64,000 nucleotides of DNA, from positions 2,232,001 through 2,296,000 of the forward strand of contig NZ_AP022577.1 of assembly GCF_010730955.1 (NCBI RefSeq). Reading direction: 5' to 3'. Under the pieces are notes generated by a model. The model saw nothing but the letters and a program-made list of their open reading frames with translations. It searched no databases and was not told the DNA's origin. How positions within the stretch are numbered: the stretch's first letter is position 1; the number at the start of each line of letters is the position of its first letter. Made by a program: the position numbers and the translations under genes. This DNA comes from Mycolicibacterium aubagnense (lineage in GTDB: Bacteria; Actinomycetota; Actinomycetes; Mycobacteriales; Mycobacteriaceae). Shown one piece after another: positions 1 to 9,014 of this stretch.

Positions 1-494
1 TCCGAGGTGAACTGTGCCGGCGCGATCCCTGCCACCAGTGTGCTTCGCTGCCAATCGATTTGGAACTCGTTGGTCGCCGGGTCCACCAGCACCGCCAGGT
101 ATCGCGCGGTGATCAGCGGCATGCGCGGGATCGATGCGATCACCCGATCGGTGGCATCGAACGGAGCCAGACCCGGCCCCTCGATATGCAGACCCAGCTT
201 CACCAGAGGGCGGTCGTTGATCTGGGTGCCGGTCTCGGTCAGACTCGTGACGCGAGCCAGTGCCAGCACCCCGTTGGCTTCCAGCGCCTGCTGCTTGGCC
301 TGCCGTTTGGCGCCGAAGCTGACCAGCCACAGCGCAACGAGCACGTCGGCCGCGGTGACGAACAGCCCGGTCCAGAACATCCAGCCCAGGTACTCGCCGA
401 ACCCGCTGGCGAAATACACGGCCAGGAAGATGGGGCCCACCAGCCCGCCGCACAGCAGCACCATGGCCTGAGCCTTGAGGTAACGCACCAACAT
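1..494 (-). CDS. two-TM membrane protein, 3' end outside window
   Basis: Partial gene: it reads from an ATG at 494 down to the window edge (164 residues) without a stop. Residues about 9-30 and 35-57 form two hydrophobic helices, followed by a Lys/Arg/Gln-rich cytoplasmic linker and a soluble part that looks beta-rich (VLALARVTSLTETG, then LVKLGLHIEGPG). The layout resembles actinobacterial two-helix membrane proteins with an OB-like or DUF3592-like domain, but I do not recognise a family with confidence. It lies 52 bases downstream of the PP2C phosphatase on the same strand and is probably cotranscribed with it. Function unknown. Confidence 0.6.
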   Translation of the reverse strand, partial: MLVRYLKAQAMVLLCGGLVGPIFLAVYFASGFGEYLGWMFWTGLFVTAADVLVALWLVSFGAKRQAKQQALEANGVLALARVTSLTETGTQINDRPLVKLGLHIEGPGLAPFDATDRVIASIPRMPLITARYLAVLVDPATNEFQIDWQRSTLVAGIAPAQFTS

Positions 495-546
495 GTCAGC
501 CACGCTCCTTGGATCAGCCGAACCGCTGCGAGACTCTAGTGTGGCG

Positions 547-1266
547 TCAGTCGCCCAGGACGTCCAACAGAACGAACGAGAAGTTGTCGGCGGCGCCGTT
601 GGCCCGGGCCGTCCCGATGATGATCGCCGCGCCGTCGGCCCGGTCGTTGCATGCCGTGGCCGCCTGCAGGTCGTGATGCTCCATCTGCCCGTGCACGCCG
701 TCCGAGCACATCAGGTAGCTACCCGGCTGCAGCGGCGTCGCGGTCAGGTGGGCAGCGATGGGCACCCCCTGGCCGAGCGACTGCGTGATGATGTTGGTGG
801 GCCGGCCCGCGGCGTCGAGCACGGCGTCGTCGACCGACACCTGGGTCAACGTGTCGCCGGTGATCGAATACACGCGACTGTCCCCGACATTGAAGACGAT
901 CACCTCGTCCGCCGTCAGACACACGCCCGCGATGGTGGTCCCCATGCCGGCCAGCTCGGTATCGCGGCCCATGTCGTAGAGCCAGTCACTGACGTACGAC
1001 AGCGACGACGTGATGTCGTCGCCACCGGTCCAGCCGGGCGACATGGTCGCGATCATGCTGAGCGCCGTCCGGCTGGCGACATCGCCGCCGACGTGCCCGC
1101 CCATGCCGTCGCATACCGCGCAGACGAACGGAAACCCGGGCTGCATCCGCATGTCCACCAGGACCCCGTTGTGCGTCTGGCTGACCCAGCCGCCGACCAT
1201 CACGGCATCTTCGTTGCGTTTGCGCCGTAGTCCGGTGTCGGTGAATGCCCGCACGTTCACTCGCAC
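547..1266 (-). CDS. PP2C-family serine/threonine protein phosphatase
   Basis: Stand-alone PPM/PP2C phosphatase, expected to dephosphorylate Ser/Thr-phosphoproteins in a metal-dependent way, opposing Pkn-type kinases. Diagnostic motifs are present in order: RKRNEDA, CDGMGGHVGGDVAS, GMGTTIAG, NVGDSRVY, CSDGVHG and a closing DNFSFVLLD, giving all the metal-binding aspartates. I chose the GTG at 1266 (240 residues): a GAGGGG lies 9 bases upstream, and the protein then begins right at the PP2C fold. An in-frame ATG at 1377 would start inside the tuf terminator hairpin and add 37 residues with no homology, so I reject it. No transmembrane segment, so cytosolic. Substrate not predictable. Confidence 0.9.
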   Translation of the reverse strand: MRVNVRAFTDTGLRRKRNEDAVMVGGWVSQTHNGVLVDMRMQPGFPFVCAVCDGMGGHVGGDVASRTALSMIATMSPGWTGGDDITSSLSYVSDWLYDMGRDTELAGMGTTIAGVCLTADEVIVFNVGDSRVYSITGDTLTQVSVDDAVLDAAGRPTNIITQSLGQGVPIAAHLTATPLQPGSYLMCSDGVHGQMEHHDLQAATACNDRADGAAIIIGTARANGAADNFSFVLLDVLGD

Positions 1267-1365
1267 GACAGGCCACCCCTCATCGCGTTCCCCTCCATCG
1301 CGAACGATCCTGCCATCTTGCCCGCAAGTACCACGTGTCGACACCTCTTTCTCGCCGCAAAACAA

Positions 1366-1395
1366 AGCGCCGCCCACCCGAAGGTGAGCGGCGCT
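1366..1395 (-). terminator. rho-independent terminator of tuf
   Basis: A 13-bp stem (1366-1378 with 1383-1395, one G-T pair) closes a TTCG tetraloop when read on the minus strand, followed by TTTGTTTT. It starts 18 bases after the tuf stop. C(UUCG)G loops are unusually stable. It should end the rpsL-rpsG-fusA-tuf transcript. Confidence 0.9.
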
Positions 1396-1413
1396 CCGCT
1401 TGGAAAAACTAGA

Positions 1414-2604
1414 TCACTTAATGATCTTGGTAACGCGACCCGCGCCGACGGTACGACCGCCCTCACGGATGGCGAAACGCAGACCCTCGTCCATGGCGAC
1501 CGGCTGGATCAGCACGACGGAGATGTCGGTGTTGTCACCGGGCATCACCATCTCGGTGCCCTCGGGCAGGGTCACAACGCCCGTCACGTCCGTGGTACGG
1601 AAGTAGAACTGCGGACGGTAGTTGTTGAAGAACGGCGTGTGGCGGCCGCCCTCGTCCTTGGACAGGATGTAGACGCTGCCCTCGAACTCGGTGTGCGGGG
1701 TGGTGGTGCCGGGCTTCACGACGACCTGGCCACGCTCGACCTCTTCGCGCTTGATACCACGAACCAGCAGACCGACGTTGTCGCCGGCCTGGCCCTGGTC
1801 GAGCAGCTTGCGGAACATCTCGACACCGGTGACGGTGGTCTTGGTCGTGGTCGGGCGGATGCCGACGATCTCGACCTCTTCGTTGACGTTGATCACGCCA
1901 CGCTCGACACGGCCGGTCACCACGGTGCCACGACCGGTGATGGTGAAGACGTCCTCAACGGGCATCAGGAACGGCTTGTCGGTCTCGCGAACCGGGTCCG
2001 GGATGGACTCGTCGACGGCCTCCATGAGCTCCTCGACCGACTTCACCCAGGTGGCGTCGCCCTCGAGCGCCTTGAGCGCCGAGACGCGGACCACGGGGGC
2101 GTCCTCGTCGAAGTCCTGAGCGGCCAGCAGTTCGCGGACCTCCATCTCGACGAGCTCCAGGAGCTCCTCGTCCTCAACCATGTCGGACTTGTTCAGCGCG
2201 ACGAGGATGTAGGGCACGCCGACCTGGCGGGCGAGCAGCACGTGCTCGCGGGTCTGCGGCATCGGGCCGTCGGTGGCGGCGACCACGAGGATTGCGCCGT
2301 CCATCTGGGCGGCACCGGTGATCATGTTCTTGATGTAGTCAGCGTGACCGGGGGCGTCCACGTGGGCGTAGTGACGCTTCTCGGTCTGGTACTCCACGTG
2401 GGAGATGTTGATGGTGATACCGCGCTGACGCTCCTCGGGCGCATTGTCGATCTGGTCGAATGCGCGCGACTCGTTCAAATCGGGGTACTTGTCGTGCAGA
2501 ACCTTGGTGATTGCTGCAGTCAGCGTGGTCTTGCCGTGGTCAACGTGACCGATGGTCCCGATGTTGACGTGCGGCTTCGTCCGCTCGAACTTCGCCTTCG
2601 CCAC
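1414..2604 (-). CDS. tuf: translation elongation factor EF-Tu
   Basis: EF-Tu GTPase that delivers aminoacyl-tRNA to the ribosomal A site. 396 residues, the usual mycobacterial length. The GTP-binding motifs are intact: GHVDHGKT (19-26), DAPGH, and NKSD, with domains II and III after residue about 205 ([13 protein letters not shown]). Last gene of the rpsL-rpsG-fusA-tuf string; 91 bases separate it from fusA and it carries a GGAGGA ribosome binding site (AGGAGGACACAG before ATG). It is followed immediately by a strong terminator. Established family; identity is not in doubt. Confidence 0.99.
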   Translation of the reverse strand: MAKAKFERTKPHVNIGTIGHVDHGKTTLTAAITKVLHDKYPDLNESRAFDQIDNAPEERQRGITINISHVEYQTEKRHYAHVDAPGHADYIKNMITGAAQMDGAILVVAATDGPMPQTREHVLLARQVGVPYILVALNKSDMVEDEELLELVEMEVRELLAAQDFDEDAPVVRVSALKALEGDATWVKSVEELMEAVDESIPDPVRETDKPFLMPVEDVFTITGRGTVVTGRVERGVINVNEEVEIVGIRPTTTKTTVTGVEMFRKLLDQGQAGDNVGLLVRGIKREEVERGQVVVKPGTTTPHTEFEGSVYILSKDEGGRHTPFFNNYRPQFYFRTTDVTGVVTLPEGTEMVMPGDNTDISVVLIQPVAMDEGLRFAIREGGRTVGAGRVTKIIK

Positions 2605-2695
2605 TTCTGTGTCCTCCTGGACTTGTTGGTGCTTTGGTTAAAGCAGTGTTGATGTGTTCAGTTATGTGGTCTGCCGCAGCAGAACGGGTCAGAGA

Positions 2696-4798
2696 CTACT
2701 GGCCCGTTGCCTTGGCGATGATCTCCTTCGACACGTTGGCCGGAACTTCGGCGTACGAGTCGAACACCATGGAGTAGTTCGCCCGGCCCTGGGTCTTCGA
2801 CCGGAGGTCGCCGACGTAGCCGAACATTTCGGACAGTGGAACCTGTGCCTTGACGACACGAGCACCACTGCGCTCCTCCATGGCCTGGATCTGGCCACGG
2901 CGGGAGTTCAGGTCGCCGATCACGTCGCCCATGTAGTCCTCGGGCGTGGTGACCTCGACGGCCATGATCGGTTCCAGGATGACCGGCTGCGCAGCGGACG
3001 CAGCCTTCTTCAGCGCCTGCGAACCCGCGACCTTGAAGGCCATTTCCGACGAGTCGACGTCGTGGTAGGCGCCGTCGAGCAGGGTCAGCTTCAGGTTGAC
3101 CAGCGGGTAGCCGGCCAAGATGCCGTACTGCATGGCGTCCTGCGCACCGGCATCCACCGACGGGATGTACTCACGCGGGATGCGGCCACCGGTGACCTTG
3201 TTCTCGAATTCGTAGGTCGCACCGTCTTCGCCGACGAACGGCTCGATGCTGATGATGACCTTCGCGAACTGACCCGAACCACCGGTCTGCTTCTTGTGGG
3301 TGAACTCCACGTTCTGCACGGCCTTGCGGATGGTCTCGCGGTAGGCGACCTGCGGCTTGCCGACGTTGGCCTCGACCTTGAACTCGCGACGCATGCGGTC
3401 CACCAGGATGTCCAGGTGAAGCTCGCCCATGCCGCCGATGACGGTCTGGCCGGTCTCCTGGTCCAGGTGCACCTTGAAGGTCGGGTCCTCTTCGGCGAGC
3501 TTCTGGATCGCCGTACCCAGCTTCTCCTGGTCGCTCTTGGTCTTGGGCTCGATGGCCACCTCGATAACCGGGTCCGGGAAGGTCATGGACTCCAGGACGA
3601 TCTGGTTGTTCGGATCGCACAGGGTGTCACCGGTGGTGGTGTCCTTGAGGCCGATGACCGCGTAGATGTGACCGGCGGCAGCCGACTCGACCGGGTTCTC
3701 CTTGTTGGAGTGCATCTGGAATAGCTTGCCCAGACGCTCTTTCTTGCCCTTTGTCGAGTTGATGACCTGGGCACCGGAGTCGACCTTGCCCGAGTAGACG
3801 CGGACGTAGGTCAGCTTGCCGAAGAACGGGTGCGTGGCGACCTTGAACGCCAGGCCGGAGAACGGCTCGTCGGCGGACGGCTTGCGCGAGATGATCTCGT
3901 CTTCCTTGCCCGGGACGTGGCCTTCGGCGGCCGCGACGTCCAGCGGGGTCGGCAGGTAGTCGATGACCGCGTCGAGCATGGGCTGCACACCCTTGTTCTT
4001 GAACGCGGAACCACACAGCACCGGGTAGGCCGCGCTGGTGACGGTCAGCTTGCGCAGGCCACCCTTGATCTCGTCGATCGTCAGCTCTTCGCCGCCCAGG
4101 TACTTCTCCATGAGCTCGTCGTCGGTCTCGGCGACTGCCTCGATCATGGCGGTGCGGTACTCCTCGGCCTTCTCCTGAAGGTCGGCCGGGATGTCGATGG
4201 TCTCGTACTTCTCACCAAGCTTGGTCTCGCCGCGCCAGACCTTGGCCTTCATCTCGACCAGGTCGACGATGCCCTCGAAGTCACCTTCGGAGCCGATCGG
4301 CAGCTGGATCGGGATGACGTTCGCGCCCAGGCGATCCTTCATGGTCTGGACCGAGAAGTAGAAGTCGGCGCCCAGCTTGTCCATCTTGTTGACGAAACAG
4401 ATGCGGGGGACGTCGTACTTGTCGGCCTGGCGCCACACCTGCTCGGACTGCGGCTCCACGCCTTCTTTGCCGTCGAACACGGCAACGGCGCCGTCGAGCA
4501 CACGCAGCGAACGCTCCACCTCGACGGTGAAGTCGACGTGGCCCGGGGTGTCGATGATGTTGATCTGGTTGTCGTTCCAGAAACAGGTGGTGGCAGCGGA
4601 GGTGATGGTGATACCACGCTCCTGCTCCTGCTCCATCCAGTCCATGGTGGCCGCGCCGTCATGGACCTCACCGATCTTGTACGAGATACCGGTGTAGAAG
4701 AGGATGCGCTCGGTCGTCGTCGTCTTGCCGGCGTCGATGTGCGCCATGATGCCGATGTTGCGGACCTTGTTCAGGTCGGTCAGCACGTCCTGTGCCAC
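2696..4798 (-). CDS. fusA: translation elongation factor EF-G
   Basis: Ribosome translocase EF-G, 700 residues. G-domain motifs [12 protein letters not shown] (19-30), DTPGHVDF and NKMD are intact, as are domain II, the domain III-IV switch region and the C-terminal domain IV tip ([12 protein letters not shown]). Placed between rpsG and tuf as in all mycobacteria. The spacer to rpsG (134 bases) contains a hairpin and a 17-base direct repeat that may set its level relative to rpsG. The second, divergent EF-G (fusA2) is a different gene; this is the ribosomal-cluster copy. Confidence 0.99.
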   Translation of the reverse strand: MAQDVLTDLNKVRNIGIMAHIDAGKTTTTERILFYTGISYKIGEVHDGAATMDWMEQEQERGITITSAATTCFWNDNQINIIDTPGHVDFTVEVERSLRVLDGAVAVFDGKEGVEPQSEQVWRQADKYDVPRICFVNKMDKLGADFYFSVQTMKDRLGANVIPIQLPIGSEGDFEGIVDLVEMKAKVWRGETKLGEKYETIDIPADLQEKAEEYRTAMIEAVAETDDELMEKYLGGEELTIDEIKGGLRKLTVTSAAYPVLCGSAFKNKGVQPMLDAVIDYLPTPLDVAAAEGHVPGKEDEIISRKPSADEPFSGLAFKVATHPFFGKLTYVRVYSGKVDSGAQVINSTKGKKERLGKLFQMHSNKENPVESAAAGHIYAVIGLKDTTTGDTLCDPNNQIVLESMTFPDPVIEVAIEPKTKSDQEKLGTAIQKLAEEDPTFKVHLDQETGQTVIGGMGELHLDILVDRMRREFKVEANVGKPQVAYRETIRKAVQNVEFTHKKQTGGSGQFAKVIISIEPFVGEDGATYEFENKVTGGRIPREYIPSVDAGAQDAMQYGILAGYPLVNLKLTLLDGAYHDVDSSEMAFKVAGSQALKKAASAAQPVILEPIMAVEVTTPEDYMGDVIGDLNSRRGQIQAMEERSGARVVKAQVPLSEMFGYVGDLRSKTQGRANYSMVFDSYAEVPANVSKEIIAKATGQ

Positions 4799-4849
4799 GG
4801 CTTGGTTCCCACTCTTTCAGTTGCTTCGGGTGATTCCGCATCGCCCGGT

Positions 4850-4890
4850 AGGGCGCTCAGTTGTGAGCCCGGGAGGGCGGTCAGTTGTGA
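4850..4890. repeat. 17-base direct repeat in the rpsG-fusA spacer
   Basis: AGGGCGCTCAGTTGTGA (4850-4866) and AGGGCGGTCAGTTGTGA (4874-4890) differ at one base and are spaced 24 bases apart. They lie between the intercistronic hairpin and the fusA start. Probably a small local duplication; a role in the mRNA is not shown. Confidence 0.7.
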
Positions 4891-4898
4891 ATCAGATG

Positions 4899-4926
4899 CG
4901 CCGGCCGCCGGCATTGGCGGCCGGCG
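4899..4926 (-). terminator. intercistronic hairpin after rpsG (attenuator or processing site)
   Basis: A perfect 11-bp GC stem (4899-4909 with 4916-4926) with a 6-base loop starts 7 bases past the rpsG stop. No T-run follows on the minus strand, so full termination is unlikely. It may slow polymerase, protect the rpsL-rpsG message, or be an RNase site. Confidence 0.5.
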
Positions 4927-4932
4927 ATTGAG

Positions 4933-5403
4933 TCACCAGCGGTAGTGCGCGAAGGCCCGGTTCGCCTCGGCCATCTTGTGGGTGTCCTCGCGTCGCTTGA
5001 CGGCGGCACCCAGGCCATTGCTGGCATCCAGGATTTCGTTGGCCAGACGCTCGACCATGGTCTTCTCGCGGCGAGCCTTCGAGAAGCTGACCAGCCAGCG
5101 CAGCGCCAGGGTGGTCGAGCGGTCCGGGCGGACCTCGACCGGCACCTGGTAGGTCGCGCCACCGACGCGGCGGCTGCGAACCTCGAGGGACGGCTTGACG
5201 TTGTCCATGGCGCGCTTCAGCGTCACGACGGGGTCGGTGCCGGTCTTCTCACGAGCCTGCTCAAGGGCGCCGTAGACGATGCGCTCGGCCAGCGACTTCT
5301 TGCCGTCCAGCAGCACCTTGTTGACGAGCTGGGTAACCAGCTGCGAACCGTAGACCGGGTCGTTGACCAGCGGCCGCTTCGGCGCGGGGCCCTTGCGTGG
5401 CAT
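4933..5403 (-). CDS. rpsG: 30S ribosomal protein S7
   Basis: S7 nucleates folding of the 16S rRNA 3' major domain. 156 residues, with the typical N-terminus [10 protein letters not shown] and the family core ([35 protein letters not shown]). The start codon overlaps the rpsL stop by one base (TAATG arrangement), so the two are translationally coupled. Length and ends match mycobacterial S7. Confidence 0.99.
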   Translation of the reverse strand: MPRKGPAPKRPLVNDPVYGSQLVTQLVNKVLLDGKKSLAERIVYGALEQAREKTGTDPVVTLKRAMDNVKPSLEVRSRRVGGATYQVPVEVRPDRSTTLALRWLVSFSKARREKTMVERLANEILDASNGLGAAVKRREDTHKMAEANRAFAHYRW

Positions 5404-5777
5404 TAGCTCTTCTCCTTCTTGGCGCCGTAGCGGCTGCGTGCTTGCTTGCGGTTCTTGACACCCTGGGTGTCCAGCGAGCCGCGGATGATCTTGTAGCGCA
5501 CACCGGGGAGGTCCTTCACACGGCCGCCACGCACGAGCACCATCGAGTGCTCCTGCAGGTTGTGACCTTCACCCGGGATGTAGGCCGTGACCTCAACCTG
5601 GCTCGTCAGCTTCACGCGGGCGACCTTGCGCAGAGCCGAGTTCGGCTTCTTGGGGGTGGTGGTGTACACGCGGGTGCACACACCACGGCGCTGCGGGCTG
5701 CCCTTGAGTGCCGCGGTCTTGACCTTGGCGGTCTTATCGTGGCGACCCTTGCGGACCAGCTGGTTGATGGTTGGCAT
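5403..5777 (-). CDS. rpsL: 30S ribosomal protein S12
   Basis: S12 of the decoding centre, 124 residues. Lys43 (in TTTPKKPNS) and Lys88 (in GGRVKDLPG) are both lysine, the streptomycin-susceptible form. First gene of the rpsL-rpsG-fusA-tuf operon; a candidate promoter lies about 210 bases upstream. Start ATG at 5777 gives the standard N-terminus [12 protein letters not shown]. Confidence 0.99.
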   Translation of the reverse strand: MPTINQLVRKGRHDKTAKVKTAALKGSPQRRGVCTRVYTTTPKKPNSALRKVARVKLTSQVEVTAYIPGEGHNLQEHSMVLVRGGRVKDLPGVRYKIIRGSLDTQGVKNRKQARSRYGAKKEKS

Positions 5778-6075
5778 CTATCGGCTTTCTCTATTGCGTG
5801 TCGTACTGCGGTTTAAGTCTCTGTACTGCGGTTTCCGCCCGATCGCGTACCCGCGTCCGGGCGTGTCGCACGCGGCCAGGCACAAACCTTGCGGTGCACC
5901 ACGGACATGCGAATTGGCCCGGCGTGCAGGCTTGCCCACAAACACAATGAATGCAAGCGCCCAGTCGGCCAGGCACGAACCACCACGATACCAGTACGGA
6001 CCGCCACGATCCAAACCCACACAGAGGACCCAAACCGCAGGTCAGAGCGGTGCAGCCCGGACCGTGACCAACACC
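5778..6075 (-). other. rpsL leader and promoter region
   Basis: 298 bases without a gene between rpsL and the SecD-like gene. Besides the candidate promoter at 5985-6014, the rpsL leader on the minus strand carries the direct repeat AAACCGCAGTAC twice (about 5802-5813 and 5822-5833). I see no terminator for the SecD-like gene here, so some readthrough from it into rpsL is possible. Confidence 0.5.
5985..6014 (-). promoter_or_regulatory. candidate SigA promoter of rpsL operon
   Basis: On the minus strand TTGGAT (6009-6014), an 18-base spacer, then TATCGT (5985-5990), which fits the mycobacterial SigA -10 form TANNNT. Predicted leader about 200 bases. Motif call only. Confidence 0.35.
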
Positions 6076-7263
6076 TTAGCGCTGGCGGTACGCCCGCCGG
6101 GTCATCAGAACCACTCCAAGGATGATCGCAAAGATCACCACCACCCCGCCACCGAGAACCGCGATTCGCGGTACCGACCAGAAGGTCGGAGCGATCTGTT
6201 TCGCCTGCACCGACTCCACCGATACCGGCAACGGCAGCGCCCCACCGGCCACCACCGCGGCGAACGACTTCGCCGAATCGGCGGTGAACTGCCCATGGAT
6301 CTGCGTGCGCCCGGTCGTGATGGGCTCAAGCAGCGCCGGCGCGCTGACCACCTGGCTGTCGACGGTGAAGGCGGTCCGGGCGCCGACGTTGGCGCCGGTG
6401 AACGTCGACCAGATGTCGGCGGCCTTGTCGTCGAAGGTCACGAAGACGACGTAGTCGCCGCGTTGTCCACCCTGCCGGGCCGAGGCGTCCTTGATCTGGT
6501 CGCCGCTGATGATGGACTTGTCCAGCAGATACACCTGCTTGTGGTCGTCAGAGCACGTGACCAACGGCAGATTCGGGTCGTCGTGGTCGGCCAGCAGGTC
6601 CGGCTGAGCGCAGCGGGTCGCCTGGAACTGAAGCGCCAGCAGCTGGATCTGCGGCTGCGCACTCTGCCGCAGCGCCTTTTCGTCGGCGATGCGCTGGCTG
6701 TCGGCCACCGGCGGGGTCCGCGGCGCGGACGCCCCCTCGGAGTTCGCCGGAATCGCGTGGATCACCGGCCTTATATAGAGGCGGCCGATGGCGGTGACAC
6801 CCCGCAGTTGAGCTTCGGTCACGTCGGTGGCCGTGACCTTGAGGGTGCTGCCGTCCAGCCCGACGGCGACGTCGTGTCCGCCGAGGTGGCCGATCCGCGA
6901 TTCGACCACTGTGCGCGTCTGCGCCAGCGCGTCGGGGGTCGGCGTCGTGCCGGGCGGCGGCTGAATCTCGAACGACGCCTGCACGACCGGCCGGGGTTCG
7001 CCCGGACGCCAGATGTCCCTGGTCACGAACACTGTTGCGCCATAGCTCAGGACCAGCACCGCCAGGACCAGGGCCACCAGCCACCGGGGCACTCCGGAGT
7101 GCGCAGCGGCGATCGGTGCCGGCGGCCAGGCGGGCGGCGGTCCCGGCGGGAACCCCGGTGGCATGAAGCCGGGTGGCATGAAGCCGGGTGGCGGCGGCAC
7201 GAAACCCGCAGGCATCTCCGGCAAGACTGGCGGCTGCGACCCACTCTGGTCGTCAGGCATCAC
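6076..7263 (-). CDS. SecD P1-head-like membrane protein
   Basis: 395 residues. A Pro/Gly/Met-rich cytoplasmic N-terminus (residues about 10-55, with GFMPPGFMPPGF) leads into one transmembrane helix (about 60-80), a large extracytoplasmic part, and a C-terminal helix (about 362-387) ending in basic residues. The central part reads like the SecD/SecF periplasmic P1 head: an N-terminal QPPPGTTPTPDALAQTRTVVESRIG segment split here as a ferredoxin-like repeat, then FTVDSQVVSAPALLEPITTG, TADSAKSFAAVVAGGALPLPV. These two last blocks are typical of SecD. The export channel helices of SecD are missing, so it is not a translocase itself. It may have adapted the P1 head to assist exported proteins; that is inference. 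ATG at 7260 is an equally good start. Confidence 0.75.
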   Translation of the reverse strand: MMPDDQSGSQPPVLPEMPAGFVPPPPGFMPPGFMPPGFPPGPPPAWPPAPIAAAHSGVPRWLVALVLAVLVLSYGATVFVTRDIWRPGEPRPVVQASFEIQPPPGTTPTPDALAQTRTVVESRIGHLGGHDVAVGLDGSTLKVTATDVTEAQLRGVTAIGRLYIRPVIHAIPANSEGASAPRTPPVADSQRIADEKALRQSAQPQIQLLALQFQATRCAQPDLLADHDDPNLPLVTCSDDHKQVYLLDKSIISGDQIKDASARQGGQRGDYVVFVTFDDKAADIWSTFTGANVGARTAFTVDSQVVSAPALLEPITTGRTQIHGQFTADSAKSFAAVVAGGALPLPVSVESVQAKQIAPTFWSVPRIAVLGGGVVVIFAIILGVVLMTRRAYRQR

Positions 7264-7275
7264 GCGCTTCCCCGA

Positions 7276-7917
7276 TCAAGCCGAGTCGCGCTCGTTCATC
7301 CCCCGCGCCAGTCGTACCACCATGTCGGTGAACACCGCGTCGGTGTCGACGCCGTCCATCACACCGGTCATCTCCAGCAACACGAAGCCGTGCAGGGCCG
7401 ACCAGAACTCCAGCGCCGCGTAGAAGGCGTTCTCGCCGTCGAGTCCGTAGGACGCCAGGACCGCGATCACCGGTCCGGCGGCCGCGTGCGTCGCCGCGGT
7501 GTACTCGGGGTCGTCGCCACCCAGAGGCATCCGGGTGAACGCCGAGTACCGGCCCGGATGGTGATGCGCGTAACTGCGATAGGCGCTGGCCATCGCCATC
7601 ACGGCATCGTCCCGGCTCCGACCCTCGCCCACTGTGTTGAGCATGCCGATGATGTCGTCGATGACGCGCATCCGGACCGTGCGCCGCAGGTCATCGAGGC
7701 TCTGCACGTGGTTGTACAGCGACGGGCCCTTGGTGCCCAGCTGATTGGCCAGCGCGTTGATGGTCAACGAATCCCAGCCCTCACGGTCCAAGAATGTCAG
7801 GGCGGCGCTGACGATAGAGTCCCGGCTGAGCTTGGTGGCGCGCGCAGTCGCCCGCGACCGCGCCGGCGCAGCCGGTCGGGCATCCCCAACGGCTTGCGAC
7901 TCTGGGCGAGGTGCCAT
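7276..7917 (-). CDS. TetR-family transcriptional regulator (WHG domain)
   Basis: 213-residue TetR repressor. The N-terminal helix-turn-helix is clear (LSRDSIVSAALTFLDREG, then LANQLGTKGPSLYNHV), and the C-terminal ligand domain has the SALHGFVLLEM segment of the TetR_C WHG type. ATG at 7917 is chosen because GGAGGA sits 8 bases upstream; an in-frame ATG at 7953 lacks a binding site. It lies 12 bases upstream of the SecD-like gene, so the two are probably cotranscribed, and it is divergent from the DUF3060 genes. Its target could be either. Ligand unknown. Confidence 0.85.
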   Translation of the reverse strand: MAPRPESQAVGDARPAAPARSRATARATKLSRDSIVSAALTFLDREGWDSLTINALANQLGTKGPSLYNHVQSLDDLRRTVRMRVIDDIIGMLNTVGEGRSRDDAVMAMASAYRSYAHHHPGRYSAFTRMPLGGDDPEYTAATHAAAGPVIAVLASYGLDGENAFYAALEFWSALHGFVLLEMTGVMDGVDTDAVFTDMVVRLARGMNERDSA

Positions 7918-8158
7918 CTGCGCGATCCTCCGGTGTTCTATCTTTGAGTTCAACCGGCCGCGGTACGGACAGTTAACTAATGACTCTAACCTCTAGACGC
8001 TGCAGATTCCTGGCCATTTGGGCGAAACTTGTAACCGCGTCTCACGGCAAGTCCCACAGAACGGACCAACCGCCTCCGCGGCACCTACCCGCAACGTAGG
8101 CTCCCAGATACCGCACCACGGTGCACATCATCGCCAGACCAGAACGAAGGGGACCATC

Positions 8159-8527
8159 GTGAGTCGCAAAGCGTGTGGAACCGCATTGGTCGCCGGACTG
8201 CTGACGGTCCCGTTCACGGTCGGCGCGCCGAACGCCGCTGCGGTCAACGACGACACCCACATCGTCGGCACGGGCCTGTCGCAGACCATCGACTGCCACG
8301 GCGGCACCCTGTTCGTCAACGGGAGCGGCAACACCGTCAACGCGTTCGGTACCTGCTGGGCAGTCACCGTCCAGGGCTCGTCCAACACCGTCATCGCCGA
8401 CACGATCATCAATGACGTCACCGCCTACGGCTTCAATCAGACGGTGATATTCCACAATGGGGATCCGGCACTCATCGACATCGGTCACCAACTGGGATTG
8501 GGCAACCGGCTGAACAAGATCCCCTGA
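8159..8527 (+). CDS. secreted DUF3060 protein
   Basis: 122 residues from the GTG at 8159, which has GAAGGGG 5 bases upstream; longer in-frame starts lack a binding site and precede the signal peptide. Signal peptide about residues 1-28 ending GAPNAAA. The mature part has the DUF3060 pattern of short beta strands with repeating Gly-Asn-Thr-Val turns (SGNTVNAFG, SSNTVIAD) and two cysteines in DCHGGT and GTCWAV. The family is common in mycobacterial secretomes and has no known activity. Paired with a lipoprotein of the same family 48 bases downstream. Confidence 0.8.
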   Translation: MSRKACGTALVAGLLTVPFTVGAPNAAAVNDDTHIVGTGLSQTIDCHGGTLFVNGSGNTVNAFGTCWAVTVQGSSNTVIADTIINDVTAYGFNQTVIFHNGDPALIDIGHQLGLGNRLNKIP

Positions 8528-8575
8528 CCGGGTCCCGCATCGGGTGCCAGTAACGCCGACAGGGAGGGACACCGT

Positions 8576-9004
8576 ATGAACCCCAACCGAATCGCGATTG
8601 CGGCGGCCGTCGCCGCTGCCGCTCTGGTGCTGACCAGCTGCGGATCGCAGGACAGCACCACCGCTGGAACCGGCCCGGGCACCACGGGCACCGCAGCCAC
8701 CTCGGCAGCTCCCACCACCGCGCAGGTCGAGGTCGGCAACACCATCAACTACAGCGCGGTGGGCACCACCCGGGACCTCGATTGCGGCACCGGCAAATCG
8801 CTGACCGTGGGCGGCGCCAACAACACGCTGACCGTCAAGGGCACCTGCGCGAACGCGAACATCGGTGGCACCGACAACAAGGTGACCTTCGAAAAGATCG
8901 ACCAGGAGCTCGCCGTCGTCGGCATGCACGCCACCGTCAGCTACAAGGACGGGTCACCGAAGGTCACCAACACCGGCATCGGCAACACCGTCACCAAGGG
9001 CTAG
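8576..9004 (+). CDS. DUF3060 lipoprotein
   Basis: 142 residues with a lipoprotein signal (hydrophobic AAAVAAAALVL, lipobox LTSC at about residues 18-21) and a Thr/Ala/Ser-rich linker, then one DUF3060 domain (DCGTGKSLTVGGANNTLTV, GTCANANIGGTDNKVTF). The turn motif N-N-T-L and the cysteine pair match the upstream gene, so the two are paralogues, one secreted and one membrane-anchored. GGGAGGGACACC precedes the ATG. Cell-surface location is expected; function unknown. Confidence 0.85.
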   Translation: MNPNRIAIAAAVAAAALVLTSCGSQDSTTAGTGPGTTGTAATSAAPTTAQVEVGNTINYSAVGTTRDLDCGTGKSLTVGGANNTLTVKGTCANANIGGTDNKVTFEKIDQELAVVGMHATVSYKDGSPKVTNTGIGNTVTKG

Positions 9005-9014
9005 CGGGCCGCCC

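Noticed and set aside
1267..1377. Upstream start for the PP2C gene (ATG 1377)
   Set aside because: It falls within the tuf terminator and adds 37 residues with no similarity; GTG 1266 has a well-placed ribosome site.
5587..7947. 786-residue plus-strand open frame
   Set aside because: It is antisense to rpsL, the SecD-like gene and the TetR gene, which have clear families and starts.
7971..7990. AGTTAACT palindrome as TetR operator near the DUF3060 genes
   Set aside because: The core is only 8 bases and its flanks are not symmetrical, unlike the clear palindromes elsewhere in the window.
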